NCBI RefSeq assembly: GCF_016899425.1
Contig: NZ_CP045995.1
Location: forward strand, 2,852,001 to 2,916,000
Direction: 5' to 3'
Length of the DNA: 64,000 bases
Origin: Burkholderia sp. MS389
GTDB taxonomy: Bacteria; Pseudomonadota; Gammaproteobacteria; Burkholderiales; Burkholderiaceae
Of this stretch, positions 53,132 through 61,450 are shown in pieces (position 1 is the stretch's first letter; each line of letters opens with the position of its first letter). Both the position numbers and the translations under genes were made by a program. The notes beneath the pieces were generated by a model. That model worked only from the letters and a program-made list of their open reading frames with translations, was not told the DNA's origin and did no database searches.

Positions 53132-53890
53132 TCAGCCGCGTCCGACGAAGGGCATCGCGCTCGCCATGATCGTCATGTTCAGAATGTTGGCTTTGAGCGG
53201 CAGGTTGGCCATCTGCACGATCGCACTCGCGACATGCGCAACGTCGACCCGCGGCTCGGGCGCGATGCGGCCGTCGGCCTGCAGCACGCCGCTGTCCATG
53301 CGTTCGGTGAGCGAGGTCGCGGCGTTGCCGATATCGATCTGGCCGCACGCGATGTTGAATGGCCGGCCATCCAGGGCAAGCGAGCGCGTGATGCCGAGGA
53401 CGGCGTGCTTCGTGGCCGTGTACGCGATCGTGTTCGGGCGCGGACTGTGGGCGGAGATCGAGCCGTTGTTGATGATGCGCCCGCCTTGCGGCGTCTGACG
53501 CTTCATCTGGCGCCACGCGGCGCGGGCGCACAGGAACACGCCGGTCAGGTTGGTCGCGACCACGTCGTTCCAGAATTGCAGCGTGTAATCGTCGATCGGC
53601 ACGGCGCCGGCGTTGCGGCCCGCGTTGTTGAACAGCACGTCAAGGCGCCCGAACGTGTGTACGATCTGTGCGAAGCTCGCGTCGACCGATGCTTCGTCGG
53701 ACACGTCGGTTGGAATTGCCGCTGCCACGCCCCCGGCCCGCTCGATGATCTCTTGCGTCCCGAGGAGCGGATCGATGCGCCGGCCGAGCAGCGCGACGCT
53801 GAAACCTGCTTGCGCGAGCGCTACCGCAGCGGCCTGTCCGATGCCGGTGCCGGCGCCCGTCACCGCCGCGATCTTTTTTCCTGTCTGCAT
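53132..53890 (-). CDS. short-chain dehydrogenase/reductase
   Basis: A 252-residue classical SDR: cofactor loop TGAGTGIGQ, NNAG (FNNAGRNAG), Ser of NNGSIS and the YxxxK pair in IAYTATK. Arg-rich RR after the second strand (LLGRR) suggests NADP preference. Substrate unknown; a sugar-acid or hydroxyacid oxidation step fits the neighbours. ATG at 53890 was preferred; a GTG two codons earlier is possible. Confidence 0.92.
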   Translation of the reverse strand: MQTGKKIAAVTGAGTGIGQAAAVALAQAGFSVALLGRRIDPLLGTQEIIERAGGVAAAIPTDVSDEASVDASFAQIVHTFGRLDVLFNNAGRNAGAVPIDDYTLQFWNDVVATNLTGVFLCARAAWRQMKRQTPQGGRIINNGSISAHSPRPNTIAYTATKHAVLGITRSLALDGRPFNIACGQIDIGNAATSLTERMDSGVLQADGRIAPEPRVDVAHVASAIVQMANLPLKANILNMTIMASAMPFVGRG

Positions 53891-53959
53891 TTTCACGACC
53901 TCGTGTTCGGTTCGTTGAGCATGAGAAAAGGATTGCGCGGCGGCGACGCCGCAGCAATC

Positions 53960-53976
53960 TTGATTCGTTCAATCAA
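53960..53976. promoter_or_regulatory. operator candidate TTGATTCGTTCAATCAA
   Basis: Palindrome TTGATT-N5-AATCAA, 70 bp upstream of the SDR start. Its core TTGATTCGTTCAA matches the second site at 54123 in 12 of 13 positions when that is read in reverse. Confidence 0.6.
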
Positions 53977-54122
53977 CATCAACTGCCCCGTCCTGACGGG
54001 CGCACGTCAGGGTTTTCCTGAGCTCGTAGAGGTTCCGTCCGCATGCCGTGGCGCCCTCGCACGACGGCGATGCCCGTGGAGGCGTTCGGCCATCCGGCGG
54101 CGCGCACGGCTGCGCGGACATG

Positions 54123-54139
54123 TTGATCGAATCAATCAA
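54123..54139. promoter_or_regulatory. operator candidate TTGATCGAATCAATCAA
   Basis: Contains TTGAT-CGA-ATCAA, a near-perfect 13-bp palindrome, 64 bp upstream of the D-2-hydroxyacid dehydrogenase start. With the site at 53960 it brackets the divergent promoter region, as expected for one repressor controlling both directions. Confidence 0.6.
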
Positions 54140-54202
54140 TATTGACCCGCGCCGACCGCGATTCGTAGGCTGTGCTCCGTTATCCGAACCAAGGACGAGA
54201 CC

Positions 54203-55165
54203 ATGCCTGACAACAATCGCACCCAGCTGCTGGTTGCGCGACGCGTTCCCGCCGCAGTGGCCGCGCGCGCGGCAGCCGAATTCAACGCGTATGTGACGGA
54301 TGCCGACATGGACGCGCCGTCCGTCGTCGAGTTCTGCAACCGCTACCAGACACCGGCGGTGCTGATCGGCAAGAAATCGGGGCTGCAGGCCGAGCACATC
54401 GCGGCATTGCCGTCGAGCGTGAAGATCATCGCGAACGCGAGCGCCGGCTACGATCACATGGATGTCGCCGCCGCACGCGCACGCGGCATCGTGGTCAGCA
54501 ACGCTCCCGACGCGCTGACCGACTGCACGGCCGATTTCACGATGCTGCTGATACTGGCCGCGTGCCGGCGTGCGTCGGAGTACGAGCGTATCGTGCGCGG
54601 CGGGTGGGGAAAGTCGTTCGGCATGACCGACATGCTCGGCACGCGCGTGAACGGCAAGACGCTCGGGATCGTCGGTTTCGGCCGGATCGGCCGCGCGGTC
54701 GCCCAGCGCGCACGCGGGTTCGGGATGAAGATCGTCTATACCGATCGGCGGCCGGCACCGCCGGAGATCGAGGCCGGCGCGCGCTATTGCGGGGATCTCG
54801 ACACGCTGCTGCCACAGTGCGACATCCTCACGCTGCACGTGCCGGGCGGCGGCACGCCGTTGATGACGCGCCGCGAGTTCGGTTTGATGCGCGACGGTGC
54901 GGTGTTCGTCAACGCGGCGCGTGGAAGTCTCGTCGACGAGGATGCGCTTTACGACGCGTTGACCTCGCATCGGCTGTTCGCCGCGGGGCTTGATGTTTAT
55001 TGGAACGAGCCCAACATCGATCCGCGCTTTGCCACACTCGACAATGTGTTTCTGTCGCCGCACATGGCGAGTGCGACCATCGAGACGCGCGACCAGATGG
55101 GGCTTACCGCGCTCGACAATGTCGCGGCCGTGCTTGACGGGAGGAGAGCGCCGAACGCGCTGTGA
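54203..55165 (+). CDS. D-2-hydroxyacid dehydrogenase (glyoxylate/hydroxypyruvate reductase type)
   Basis: A 320-residue NAD(P)-dependent enzyme. Dinucleotide loop GIVGFGRIGRAVAQ (about residues 155-168), followed by DRR, which suggests NADP. The catalytic triad is visible as Arg in NAARGSLVDE, Glu in WNEPN and His in LSPHMAS. ATG start with AGGACGAGACC upstream. Divergent from the SDR gene across the paired operator candidates. Confidence 0.94.
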   Translation: MPDNNRTQLLVARRVPAAVAARAAAEFNAYVTDADMDAPSVVEFCNRYQTPAVLIGKKSGLQAEHIAALPSSVKIIANASAGYDHMDVAAARARGIVVSNAPDALTDCTADFTMLLILAACRRASEYERIVRGGWGKSFGMTDMLGTRVNGKTLGIVGFGRIGRAVAQRARGFGMKIVYTDRRPAPPEIEAGARYCGDLDTLLPQCDILTLHVPGGGTPLMTRREFGLMRDGAVFVNAARGSLVDEDALYDALTSHRLFAAGLDVYWNEPNIDPRFATLDNVFLSPHMASATIETRDQMGLTALDNVAAVLDGRRAPNAL

Positions 55166-55482
55166 TGATGGCGGCCGCTTGCGCTGGTCCACGCCGGGGT
55201 ATCCGAGCGCGGGAGCCCCGGCAGTCGGCGCGTCGTTCCTTCAACAATCGCTGCGCCATCAGCACTTCGTGCGCGGCCTTGAACGGGCGGAATGCCCGAA
55301 TAAGCAGCCGCATGCACGAGCGTCGCTTTTGTCTCGTCAAGGGAGGAGGGACGCGGACGCCCTAATGTCGATGGTTGCAGTGCTTTCTCCTAGGACTCGC
55401 CTGATGCGACTACTCCACGCTTCTGCTTCTGGATTCCATGAAACATTGAATTCCGTCTTCCCCGTTCGAATTAAGTCATAAG
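55166..55482. other. gap after the hydroxyacid dehydrogenase, no gene seen
   Basis: Over 300 bp without convincing coding sequence. Several short frames exist but lack start context. GC content falls towards 55430, marking the control region of the next operon. Confidence 0.5.
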
Positions 55483-55496
55483 ATGTCATATAACAT
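55483..55496. promoter_or_regulatory. operator candidate ATGTCATATAACAT
   Basis: A 14-bp near-perfect palindrome (one mismatched pair) in an AT-rich stretch 207 bp upstream of the enolase-superfamily gene. The form resembles sites of GntR-family sugar-acid regulators; no such regulator gene is in the window. Confidence 0.5.
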
Positions 55497-55560
55497 GTGG
55501 ATGTGAGTCATCCTAGTAAACATGCGGAAAGTAGTTGGAGATAGGTTGCACAACGACGAC

Positions 55561-55575
55561 CATCGTTATACGATG
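55561..55575. promoter_or_regulatory. palindrome CATCGTTATACGATG
   Basis: A perfect 6-bp inverted repeat with a 3-bp centre, 128 bp before the enolase-superfamily gene and 65 bp after the previous palindrome. A second operator or a leader hairpin. Confidence 0.45.
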
Positions 55576-55702
55576 ACTGACTAAGTTGGCGGCCGACGGC
55601 ACGCAGTCGAACGGTCTCGCACTGCTGCCGTCGTCCGTCACATCGCATTTTCCGCCGTCGGCCGCATCCATGCCCCCGACCCTCCGCACCGGGAATACGT
55701 TC

Positions 55703-56848
55703 GTGAAAATCGTCGCCATCGAAGTCATTCGCCTTTCGCTCGCATTCGATGCGGGCCGCCGTCCCGTCGCCGCAGTTGAACCGGCCGCCGCGGACACGTA
55801 TAACGCCGCAGACCGCTCGCTGCGCCGCATGGAGTCGCTGCTGGTCAGGCTCACCGACGACGAAGGGCGCGTCGGCTGGGGCGAAGCATTCGGTCATCTG
55901 GTCAATCCCGTCACGTTCGCCGCGCTCGAAGGCCCGGTTGGCCGCTGGTTCAAGGGCGCCGAATTCGAGCCTACGCGGCACGGGATCGCCGCATTGCGTG
56001 ACGCGGCCGATCGCGCGTTGCATGCGTTCGGGCGCACCGGACCGGTGCTGTACGCGTTGTCCGCGATCGACACGGCGCTGCACGACCTCGCCGCGCAGGC
56101 GGTCGGCGTCCCGCTGTATCGCTGGCTCGGCGGCCATCGCAACGAGATCGACGTGTATGCGAGCCTGGTCAGCTACGACAACGATCCCGACGAAGTCGCG
56201 CGCCACGTGCGGCTGGCGTCGGACGAGGGGTTCCGTCGCATCAAGCTGCACGAGACGCAACGTGCGGCCATCGCGGCCGCGCGCGCGGCACTGCCGGCCG
56301 GCAGCGAACTGATGGTCGACGTGAACTGCCCGTGGTCGGCGAGCGACGCGCTGCGGCATGTGAGCGAGCTGGCCGACCTGCGTCTCGGCTGGATCGAGGA
56401 ACCGGTGTGGCCTTGCGACGACGCGGGCGGCATCGCGCGCGTGCGCGGCGCCGGCGTGCCAGTCGCGGCGGGCGAGAACGCGTCGGGTGTCGCGGGCTTT
56501 CGCGACCTGTTCGAACACGGGGCGCTCGACGTCGCGCAGCCAAGCATCGCGAAGATCGGCGGACCGACCGGCATCGCGGAAGTGATCGCGCTTGCGGCGG
56601 AGCACGGCGTGCGCGTTGTGCCGCACTGTTTCTACTACGGAGCGGGGCTGCTGGCGACCGCGCACGTGGTCGCGGCGCTGCCCGACGATGTCGCGCTCGA
56701 AATTCCCTATCTCGACTGGCCCGAGCGGTTGCATGACGCGCAGCGGCCCGGGGCGCGGCTGCGCTTGCCCGATGTGCCCGGGCTTGGCTTCTTGCCAAAC
56801 GAAGCGGTGCTGGCACGCAACACGATCGCGCACGCGACGCTCGGTTGA
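55703..56848 (+). CDS. enolase-superfamily (mandelate racemase-like) dehydratase
   Basis: A 381-residue protein with the N-terminal capping domain (KIVAIEVIRLSLAF) and the barrel. Metal ligands Asp, Glu, Glu are seen in DVNCPW, WIEEPVWP and AAGENASG; the second-strand base is in RRIKLHE, and PHCFYYGAG lies on the late strands. Such enzymes dehydrate or racemise sugar acids and related alpha-hydroxyacids. GTG at 55703 was chosen because the domain begins there; an ATG at 55586-type upstream extension would add 39 unconserved residues. Followed by a transporter gene 118 bp later. Confidence 0.9.
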   Translation: MKIVAIEVIRLSLAFDAGRRPVAAVEPAAADTYNAADRSLRRMESLLVRLTDDEGRVGWGEAFGHLVNPVTFAALEGPVGRWFKGAEFEPTRHGIAALRDAADRALHAFGRTGPVLYALSAIDTALHDLAAQAVGVPLYRWLGGHRNEIDVYASLVSYDNDPDEVARHVRLASDEGFRRIKLHETQRAAIAAARAALPAGSELMVDVNCPWSASDALRHVSELADLRLGWIEEPVWPCDDAGGIARVRGAGVPVAAGENASGVAGFRDLFEHGALDVAQPSIAKIGGPTGIAEVIALAAEHGVRVVPHCFYYGAGLLATAHVVAALPDDVALEIPYLDWPERLHDAQRPGARLRLPDVPGLGFLPNEAVLARNTIAHATLG

Positions 56849-56966
56849 GCGCAGGAACGGTGCGCTCGGCGCACGCACGTAAAGCCGTTGCCGGTGTGGC
56901 GGCGCAATCGGAAATCAGGAAGCCGGGCGGATGCGCAGGCACGTGCCCGGCTCGACAGGAGACAAC

Positions 56967-58253
56967 ATGAAAACGCGTTACCGCTGGTGGATCGGCGCGC
57001 TGCTGTTCGGCGCCGGCATGCTGAACTATCTCGATCGCGCGGCGCTGTCCGTCGTCGCGCCGATCATCAAGCGCGAACTCGGCATCGACGATGCGCAGAT
57101 GGGCATCCTGTTCAGCAGCTTCTTCATCGGCTACTGCGTGTTCTGCTTCGTCGGCGGTTGGGCAGCGGACCGGTTCGGGCCGCGTCGCGTATTCGCGTGC
57201 GCGGCCGGCGTGTGGTCGCTGTTCTGCGGCGCTACCGCGCTGGCCGGATCGTTCGCGCACCTGCTCGTGGTACGTGTCGCGTTCGGGATCGGCGAAGGGC
57301 CGATGGGGACGACCACCAACAAGGCGATCTCGAACTGGTTCCCGCGCCGTGAGGCGGGACGCGCGGTCGGCTGGACCAATGCCGGGCAGCCGCTCGGCGC
57401 GGCGATCGCGGCGCCGATCGTCGGTCTGGTCGCGCTGCAGTTCGGCTGGCGCGTGTCGTTCGTCGTGATCGCCGCGCTCGGCTTCGTGTGGCTCGCCGCG
57501 TGGTGGGCGTTGTTCCGGGACGATCCGGCCAGCCATCCACGCGTGTCGCCGGAAGAGGCGCGCGAGATCGCATCCGACCGGATGATCGACGTCGCACCCG
57601 ATGCGCATGCGGACGACCACGCCGTGCGTCCGCTACTGCGCGATCTGTTGTCGCGGCCGGTGCTCGGCGTCGCGCTCGCGTTCTTCAGCTTCAACTACGT
57701 GCTGTACTTCTTCCTGTCGTGGCTGCCGAGCTACCTGACCGACTACCAGCATCTGAATATCAAGCAGATGAGCGTCGTCGGGATCCTTCCGTGGCTTGGC
57801 GCGACCGTCGGGTTCGTGGCCGGCGGCACCGTGTCGGATCGCATCTACCGCCGCACCGGCGACGTGCTGTTCGCGCGCAAGATCGTGATCGTCGTTGGGC
57901 TCGCGGTCGCGGCGGCCTGCGTGCTGCTGGCGTCGCGCGTGAGCTCGCTCGGCGCGGCCGTCACGCTGATCGCGATCGCGAGCCTGTTCGCGTTCATGGC
58001 GCCGCAGGCTTGCTGGTCGCTGCTGCAGGAAATCGTGCCGCGCGAACGTGTCGGCTCGGCGGGCGGGTTCGTTCACCTGCTTGCAAATCTGGCGGGCATC
58101 CTGTCGCCAAGCGTGACTGGCTGGCTCGTTCAGTATGGCGGTGGGTATGCGAGCGCGTTCGTGCTCGCGGGTGCATCGGCGCTGGCTGGTGCGGTGATCC
58201 TGACGTTCACGGTGCGCGCGCGGGCCGTTGTGCAGATGCGCGGGGCTGCCTGA
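56967..58253 (+). CDS. MFS transporter, sugar-acid (ACS) type
   Basis: A 428-residue, 12-helix major facilitator of the anion:cation symporter family: LNYLDRAALSVVAPIIKREL, WAADRFGPRRVFACAAGVWS, and GEGPMGTTTNKAISNWFPRR. AGGAGA precedes the ATG. Likely imports the substrate of the enolase-superfamily dehydratase. Homologous in type to the transporter at 51756-53072. Confidence 0.93.
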   Translation: MKTRYRWWIGALLFGAGMLNYLDRAALSVVAPIIKRELGIDDAQMGILFSSFFIGYCVFCFVGGWAADRFGPRRVFACAAGVWSLFCGATALAGSFAHLLVVRVAFGIGEGPMGTTTNKAISNWFPRREAGRAVGWTNAGQPLGAAIAAPIVGLVALQFGWRVSFVVIAALGFVWLAAWWALFRDDPASHPRVSPEEAREIASDRMIDVAPDAHADDHAVRPLLRDLLSRPVLGVALAFFSFNYVLYFFLSWLPSYLTDYQHLNIKQMSVVGILPWLGATVGFVAGGTVSDRIYRRTGDVLFARKIVIVVGLAVAAACVLLASRVSSLGAAVTLIAIASLFAFMAPQACWSLLQEIVPRERVGSAGGFVHLLANLAGILSPSVTGWLVQYGGGYASAFVLAGASALAGAVILTFTVRARAVVQMRGAA

Positions 58254-58733
58254 CGAAGTACTCCGTTGAACTAGCAACGCGGGAGTGGGTGAGACCTGAT
58301 TTAATCATCATCGGTTGATGAAACCGCTCGGCTATACCCAGGCCGCCAAAACCGGGACAAACTGCCATCGCCAACTTGGAACAGCCACCGCTGAATCGGC
58401 ATCAAGTTAAACCAACCAGCCTCCCCGGTTTCCCGGGGCGGTTCAGGCCGTGTGGAACATCCTGGAAAATAAAGACACCTACCAGAGCCGCACGACTTTA
58501 TTCGAGCTGCAGGCGCGAACTTCATTGAGGCGGGGGGGCGGTCCTTAAAACGACGCTGGATAGAGCAGGGCAAGCCAACATGGCATCAACCTTCAGGGGT
58601 TGTAAAACTGGGGCGGACCATAGATTTATTTTCGCTTACGGTTGCCCGAACTGTCGCAGCAACTCGAAGCCTGTCCCTCCGCCCCAAGGGCTATCAAGGT
58701 CGAATCCAGTGGCAAACTTTCTAACGTCTGTCG
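58254..58733. mobile_element. probable insertion-sequence debris
   Basis: 480 bp with lower GC and no clear gene. A block near 58425-58447, read on the minus strand as TGAACCGCCCCGGGAAACC, resembles the ends of some IS3-family elements as I remember them, and short scraps of protein-like sequence (VWNILENKDTYQSRTTLFE at about 58452-58510) end in stops. No transposase and no matching opposite end were found. Low-confidence reading; a database of insertion sequences would decide. Confidence 0.35.
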
Positions 58734-58742
58734 GTTCATAAC

Positions 58743-58771
58743 TTGCATAAATGAACTGATTGGCGTACTGT
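58743..58771 (+). promoter_or_regulatory. promoter of xdhC with ACTTGCATAA motif
   Basis: TTGCAT (58743-58748), 17-bp spacer, TACTGT (58766-58771). The -35 lies in ACTTGCATAA (58741-58750), which recurs upstream of the Fe-type alcohol dehydrogenase; GTTCAT/ATGAAC (58734-58739 and 58751-58756) bracket it. A start near 58778 supports translation from 58797. Confidence 0.6.
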
Positions 58772-58796
58772 GGAAGGGCCGTTGAGGGAAACTGCG

Positions 58797-59795
58797 TTGG
58801 ACAGCACGGATCGAGACGTACAGGAAACTGCCATCATGTGGCATTGCGCTGGGCCCGCGGTGATGCTCGGCACGGTTCTGAAGACGTGGGGCTCGGCGCC
58901 TCGCCCGATCGGCGCGATGGTCGCGCTGCGTGACGACGGTGCAGTGAAGGGTTCCGTATCGGGCGGGTGTCTCGAGGACGATCTGATCGAGCGCGTGTGG
59001 CGCGTCGGATTTTCGGGCTCGACGCCGACTGTCGTAACCTACGGCCTCTCGGCGGACGACGCCCATCGCTTCGGCCTTCCGTGCGGCGGCACGCTGATGA
59101 TTCTCGTGGAACCGGTCCGGGTATCGTCGCGCCTTGACGAGGCGCTGGAATGGGTCAGGCGTGGCCGGGTAGTGATCCGCAACGTGAATGCCAATACCGG
59201 CGAAGCCGACGTGAGGCCGACCGATTCGGCGGCCCCGACCTCGTTCGACGGCGTGTCGTTGCGCGCATGTTACGGACCGAGCCATCGCCTGCTGATCATC
59301 GGTGCAGGGCAACTGTCCGAATATGTTGCGCGGGTGGCGGTGGCGCTGGGCTATCGCGTCATCGTTTACGACCCGCGTGAAGAGTACCTCGGGGAATGGT
59401 CTGTGGCTCATACCGAAGTATTTCGCGAAATGCCCGACGACCTGATCGAGCGAGTCGGCCTGGATCCGAACACGGCCGTGGTTGCGCTGACGCATGATCC
59501 GAAGATCGACGACCTGGCGTTGATAGAGGCGCTCAAATCCCCGGCATTCTATGTGGGAGCGGTCGGCTCGCGTGCGAATAACGCGAAGCGTCGGGAACGG
59601 CTCAAGCTGTTTGACTTGACCGACACACAGGTTGCAGCGCTTCATGGTCCGATCGGGCTTCACGTCGGTGCCAGAACGCCGCCGGAGATCGCGGTGGCTA
59701 TCATGGCGGAGATGACTTCGCACCGGGACGGTGTGCTGGTCGTGCAGGCGCACGCGCTGCGCGATGCGCCGTCGGTGCCGCAACGGAGCGAATAG
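58797..59795 (+). CDS. XdhC-family molybdoenzyme maturation factor
   Basis: A 332-residue XdhC/CoxI-type protein. The N-terminal part (about 1-130) has GSVSGGCLEDDL and FGLPCGGTL; the C-terminal part has a Rossmann fold (LLIIGAGQLSEYVA) and ending GLHVGARTPPEIAVAIMAEM. These proteins bind and modify the molybdenum cofactor before insertion into xanthine-dehydrogenase-type hydroxylases. TTG with GAGGGA upstream was preferred over GTG at 58770, which overlaps the predicted -10. Implies a molybdenum hydroxylase target, probably beyond the right edge. Confidence 0.88.
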   Translation: MDSTDRDVQETAIMWHCAGPAVMLGTVLKTWGSAPRPIGAMVALRDDGAVKGSVSGGCLEDDLIERVWRVGFSGSTPTVVTYGLSADDAHRFGLPCGGTLMILVEPVRVSSRLDEALEWVRRGRVVIRNVNANTGEADVRPTDSAAPTSFDGVSLRACYGPSHRLLIIGAGQLSEYVARVAVALGYRVIVYDPREEYLGEWSVAHTEVFREMPDDLIERVGLDPNTAVVALTHDPKIDDLALIEALKSPAFYVGAVGSRANNAKRRERLKLFDLTDTQVAALHGPIGLHVGARTPPEIAVAIMAEMTSHRDGVLVVQAHALRDAPSVPQRSE

Positions 59796-59825
59796 GCACG
59801 CGCGTACCTGTGTGGCGTTGTGTGA

Positions 59826-60860
59826 ATGGCAGATAAAATTTTCGATGAACTTATGGCTAAACCCACCATGCTCGAATCGTCGAGCCACAGTGCGTCGGAT
59901 GCACGTTTTGCATCGATCGAGCGCTATTCATCAGTTGCGAGAACAGTCGAGATACTGTCGGATGCGTGGGGATTTCTGGTTCTGCGGGAGTGTTTTTTCG
60001 GCGTCAGGCGATTCGAGCAGTTCCAGAGCATCCTGCAGGTGCCGCGTACCACGCTGGTGGAGCGGCTCAAGAAATTCACGACCCTGGGCATCCTGAAGAA
60101 ACAGCTTCCGTCGACCGGCGGTGCCCGCTACGAGTACCGTTTCACGGAGCAGGGCCGCGACTTGTACGCGACGATGATCGCGCTGCTCGCCTTCGGCGAC
60201 CGTTGGCTTGCGGGCGGCGCGCAGCCGCCGTTGAAACTGATTCACAAGACCTGCCAATGCGATTGCGCACCGCGCGTCGTGTGCTCGCACTGCCGCGCCG
60301 GCATTGACCCGAGGTCCGTCCACTATCGCGACGGGCCGGGAGCGGGCGGCGAGGAGCGTAGCATCGAACGCAAGCGCTCGCGCCGGAGTTCGGACGTGCG
60401 TGTCCTCGAGCGTATTCGGCCATGCTCGGTCGCGCGAACGTTGCAGATCATCGGTGACCGCTGGAGCTTCCTCGTGATCCGGGAATTCTTTTACGGTGTT
60501 CGACGCTTCGACGAGTTTCAGTCGCGCCTGGGTATCGCCACCAACATCCTGTCGGACCGACTGCAGCGACTCGTGGAGCAGGGTATCGCGGAGAAGCGGC
60601 TGTATCAGGAGAAGCCGAAGCGTTACGAGTACCGGCTGACCGAAATGGGCCGCGACTTGTATGGGCCGCTGCTGGTGATGATGGCCTGGGGTGACAAGTG
60701 GCTTTCGGGTGGCAAAGCACCGTTGAAACTTCGGCACCGGGAGTGCGACCACGATTTTCATGCAATCGTCGCATGCGACAAATGCGGTGCCGAACTCGAT
60801 CCGCGTGAAATGTCATATGTGCTGCGATATGCGTTGCCGGTAGAGCTCGACGTCGCCTGA
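59826..60860 (+). CDS. duplicated HxlR-type transcription regulator
   Basis: A 344-residue protein made of two HxlR winged-helix domains in tandem. The first is SVARTVEILSDAWGFLVLRE...RTTLVERLKKF, the second SVARTLQIIGDRWSFLVIRE...NILSDRLQRL. Each is followed by a Cys-containing tail (CDCAPRVVCSHC and CDHDFHAIVACDKC) that could bind a metal. HxlR proteins usually work as dimers of single domains, so a fused pair could bind one operator as a monomer. It lies between xdhC and the dehydrogenase operon and is the obvious candidate to read their shared promoter motif. Confidence 0.9.
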   Translation: MADKIFDELMAKPTMLESSSHSASDARFASIERYSSVARTVEILSDAWGFLVLRECFFGVRRFEQFQSILQVPRTTLVERLKKFTTLGILKKQLPSTGGARYEYRFTEQGRDLYATMIALLAFGDRWLAGGAQPPLKLIHKTCQCDCAPRVVCSHCRAGIDPRSVHYRDGPGAGGEERSIERKRSRRSSDVRVLERIRPCSVARTLQIIGDRWSFLVIREFFYGVRRFDEFQSRLGIATNILSDRLQRLVEQGIAEKRLYQEKPKRYEYRLTEMGRDLYGPLLVMMAWGDKWLSGGKAPLKLRHRECDHDFHAIVACDKCGAELDPREMSYVLRYALPVELDVA

Positions 60861-61335
60861 CTCGCGCTTCTCGATGCCGCGTGGCGCCGGGGCGCGCGTA
60901 CCGCGGCAGATCGATTCAACAGCATCGCGGTGGCTGTCTTCTTAGCCGGCCGGCCTGGCAGCCGGCTATGCGTCTCGTTCAAATCGCGCCGGGGGACCGC
61001 GCGCGTGGCGATTTGCCTCGTCATCTCCTTTTTCCCTTCGTCATGGTTTGGTGCGACTGGTCGACCGCACGTGTCGCCGGACGCATCCGGTCGCGCGCGG
61101 ACTTGCCGCGTCCCGATTCGACCTTGCAGCAGACGTTAACCGTGTAAGCGTGCCCGGTACACAACCAAGAAGGTATCGGAAATGCAAGCGATATCTGCGC
61201 TGATGAATCCCTATTGGCACGGCCGCTCCTCCATGCGAAAGAGACGGCTGCATCCGCGCGGAATGCTTCAATACATCAGCCAATAACGGCTGGATAGCCG
61301 CGCGGCGTCATACATGACAGGTTGTCGAACAAGGG
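60861..61335. other. gap between the HxlR gene and the dehydrogenase operon
   Basis: About 475 bp. AGCCGGC/GCCGGCT (60944-60950 and 60961-60967) could end the HxlR transcript but lacks a T-tract. A short candidate gene at 61182-61286 is listed separately. Otherwise nothing was recognised. Confidence 0.5.
61182..61286 (+). CDS. candidate 34-residue small protein
   Basis: A short ATG frame with AAGAAGG about 8 bp upstream. The product is basic (MNPYWHGRSSMRKRRLHPRG in the middle) with no membrane segment or known family. Only the ribosome site supports it. Confidence 0.3.
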   Translation: MQAISALMNPYWHGRSSMRKRRLHPRGMLQYISQ

Positions 61336-61380
61336 ACTTGCAAATCAGAATTTCGCTCACTATAGTCCACTTATGCAAGT
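61336..61380 (+). promoter_or_regulatory. strong promoter with flanking inverted operators
   Basis: TTGCAA (61338-61343), 17-bp spacer, TATAGT (61361-61366): a good sigma-70 promoter. A perfect inverted pair ACTTGCA (61336-61342) and TGCAAGT (61374-61380) overlaps the -35 and the predicted start site. The right copy, read in reverse, is ACTTGCATAA (61371-61380), identical over 10 bases to the site upstream of xdhC. Confidence 0.75.
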
Positions 61381-61450
61381 TAGTTTGTCGTCACGACATC
61401 GTTGTCGATTTCGTGATTCCGTGATTCCGTGATCGGGTGGAGGAGCAAAA

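Noticed and set aside
58301..58573. 90-codon minus-strand frame in the gene-free segment
   Set aside because: No ribosome site, no recognisable fold, and it overlaps the probable insertion-sequence debris.
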